Positions 63,309 to 64,000 of a DNA stretch of 64,000 nt are shown one piece after another. The notes beneath the pieces were generated by a model, which was not told where the DNA came from, ran no database searches, and saw only the letters and a list, made by a program, of their open reading frames with translations. Made by a program: the position numbers and the translations under genes. Source of the stretch: CAZDKK01 sp964603725 (GTDB lineage Bacteria > Eisenbacteria > RBG-16-71-46 > CAIMUX01 > WJJG01); assembly GCA_964603725.1 (NCBI GenBank), contig CAZRWW010000011.1:1-64000 (forward strand). The letters are read 5' to 3'. How positions within the stretch are numbered: the stretch's first letter is position 1; each line of letters starts with the position of its first letter.

Positions 63309-64000
63309 CTACTCGCCGCCGAAGATCTCGACGCCGGCGAACAGCGCGACCGGCGTGGCGTGCCCCACCCGGATGACCTGATTGGGCTCGCCCTTGCCGC
63401 AGTTGGGCGTTCCGTGCACGCGGAAGGTCGTCGAATCGCCGACCATCTTGAGGTTGTTCCAGAAGGTCTTCGAAATCCCCCGGTAGTTCGGGTTGCGCAC
63501 GACCTGGGTGAGCTTGCCGTTCTCGATGAGTTGGCCCCACTCGCACCCGAACTGGAACTTGTTGCGCGAGTCGTCGATCGACCAGGAGTTGTTCGAGCGC
63601 ATGTAGACGCCCTTCTCCACCGCCGCCACCATCTGCTCGAACGTGGCCGTGCCGGGCTCGAGGTTCAGGTTCGACATCCGATCGATCGGGGGTCGCCGCC
63701 AGCCGTCGGCGCGCGTCGTGGAAACGCCCGGCTTCCCGGCGCGCGTCTGCGAGATGAGGCCGCCCAGGACGCGCTTGAGGATTCCCTTCTCGATGATGAA
63801 CTGCTTCTCGGCCGCGCAGCCGTCGTCGTCGAAGGCAAAGGAGGCGAACTCAGTGCGGATAGTCGGATCGTAGGTGATGTTCATCAAGTCCGATCCGTAG
63901 CGGAACGTGCCGATGTAGTCGAGCTGCACGAAGCTCGTCCCGGCGTAGTTGCGCTCGTCGCCCAGAATGCGGTCCAGCTCCAGGGGGTGGCCCACCGACT
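63309..64000 (-). CDS. TldD-type metallopeptidase subunit, cut by the window edge
   Basis: Only the C-terminal part is present: 230 codons, open to the right edge. The first visible residues, SVGHPLELDRILGDERNYAG, are the second half of the TldD zinc motif HExxxH, so the His-Glu pair lies just beyond position 64000. KQFIIEKGILKRVLGGLISQ, YMRSNNSWSIDDSRNKFQFG and VVRNPNYRGISKTFWNNLKM are typical of the C-terminal TldD domain, and the fragment ends in FAGVEIFGGE. It would be the catalytic subunit paired with the TldE-like protein of the next gene. Confidence 0.9.
   Translation of the reverse strand, partial: SVGHPLELDRILGDERNYAGTSFVQLDYIGTFRYGSDLMNITYDPTIRTEFASFAFDDDGCAAEKQFIIEKGILKRVLGGLISQTRAGKPGVSTTRADGWRRPPIDRMSNLNLEPGTATFEQMVAAVEKGVYMRSNNSWSIDDSRNKFQFGCEWGQLIENGKLTQVVRNPNYRGISKTFWNNLKMVGDSTTFRVHGTPNCGKGEPNQVIRVGHATPVALFAGVEIFGGE

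Overview
This is a 64 kb window of high-GC bacterial chromosome with 36 supported protein genes, no rRNA or tRNA that I can see, no insertion sequence and no CRISPR array. Five exported proteins end in the same type of C-terminal domain (PNP/GRxVxxL/G-Y-F-V-R-L, FlgD-Ig or type-IX-sorting-like). Together with FapA, LVIVD, FG-GAP and DUF11 surface proteins and a nucleophile-less PurF of the kind found in Bacteroides, this suggests an uncultured, Gram-negative, probably anaerobic or microaerobic member of the FCB-related candidate phyla (Eisenbacteria/Krumholzibacteriota-like). That placement is inference.

Layout. 0.2-19.2 kb: exported and surface proteins, namely an LVIVD propeller, a small membrane protein, a large outer-membrane barrel, a 3694-residue DUF11/OmpA fibre and a TlpA-type lipoprotein. 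19.3-27.8 kb: a selenium-linked region. It holds an Omp28/thioredoxin-like protein whose first active-site Cys codon is an in-frame UGA (Trp-Sec-Gly-Phe-Cys) followed by a SECIS-like hairpin. It also holds an MFS transporter, a pirin, an operon of a double-cubane/2-hydroxyacyl-CoA dehydratase-like protein, its ATPase activator and YedF, and, divergent from that operon, an orphan SelB domain IV that itself contains an in-frame UGA. 27.9-37.5 kb: an exported protein, a thiolase and a 3-hydroxyacyl-CoA dehydrogenase, a sulfatase-like/TPR protein, Fpg and a CxxCH protein. 37.8-46.6 kb: FmdB, P1 peptidase, ArsC, a glycosyltransferase, an OPT transporter, PurF and an FG-GAP protein. 46.7-52.4 kb: RecQ and a heterodimeric ABC exporter. 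52.6-58.9 kb: a 5'-nucleotidase split into two genes, an MBL hydrolase, FapA and a methyltransferase. 59.0-64 kb: a sigma-54 activator with a TPR sensor and a TldE/TldD pair running off the window edge.

The most interesting point is the selenium theme. An apparent selenoprotein, the selenium marker YedF, an enzyme pair of the nitrogenase-like reductase class and a free-standing SECIS-binding module lie within 8.5 kb. The biosynthesis genes selA, selD, full selB and tRNA-Sec are not in the window and must be sought elsewhere in the genome.
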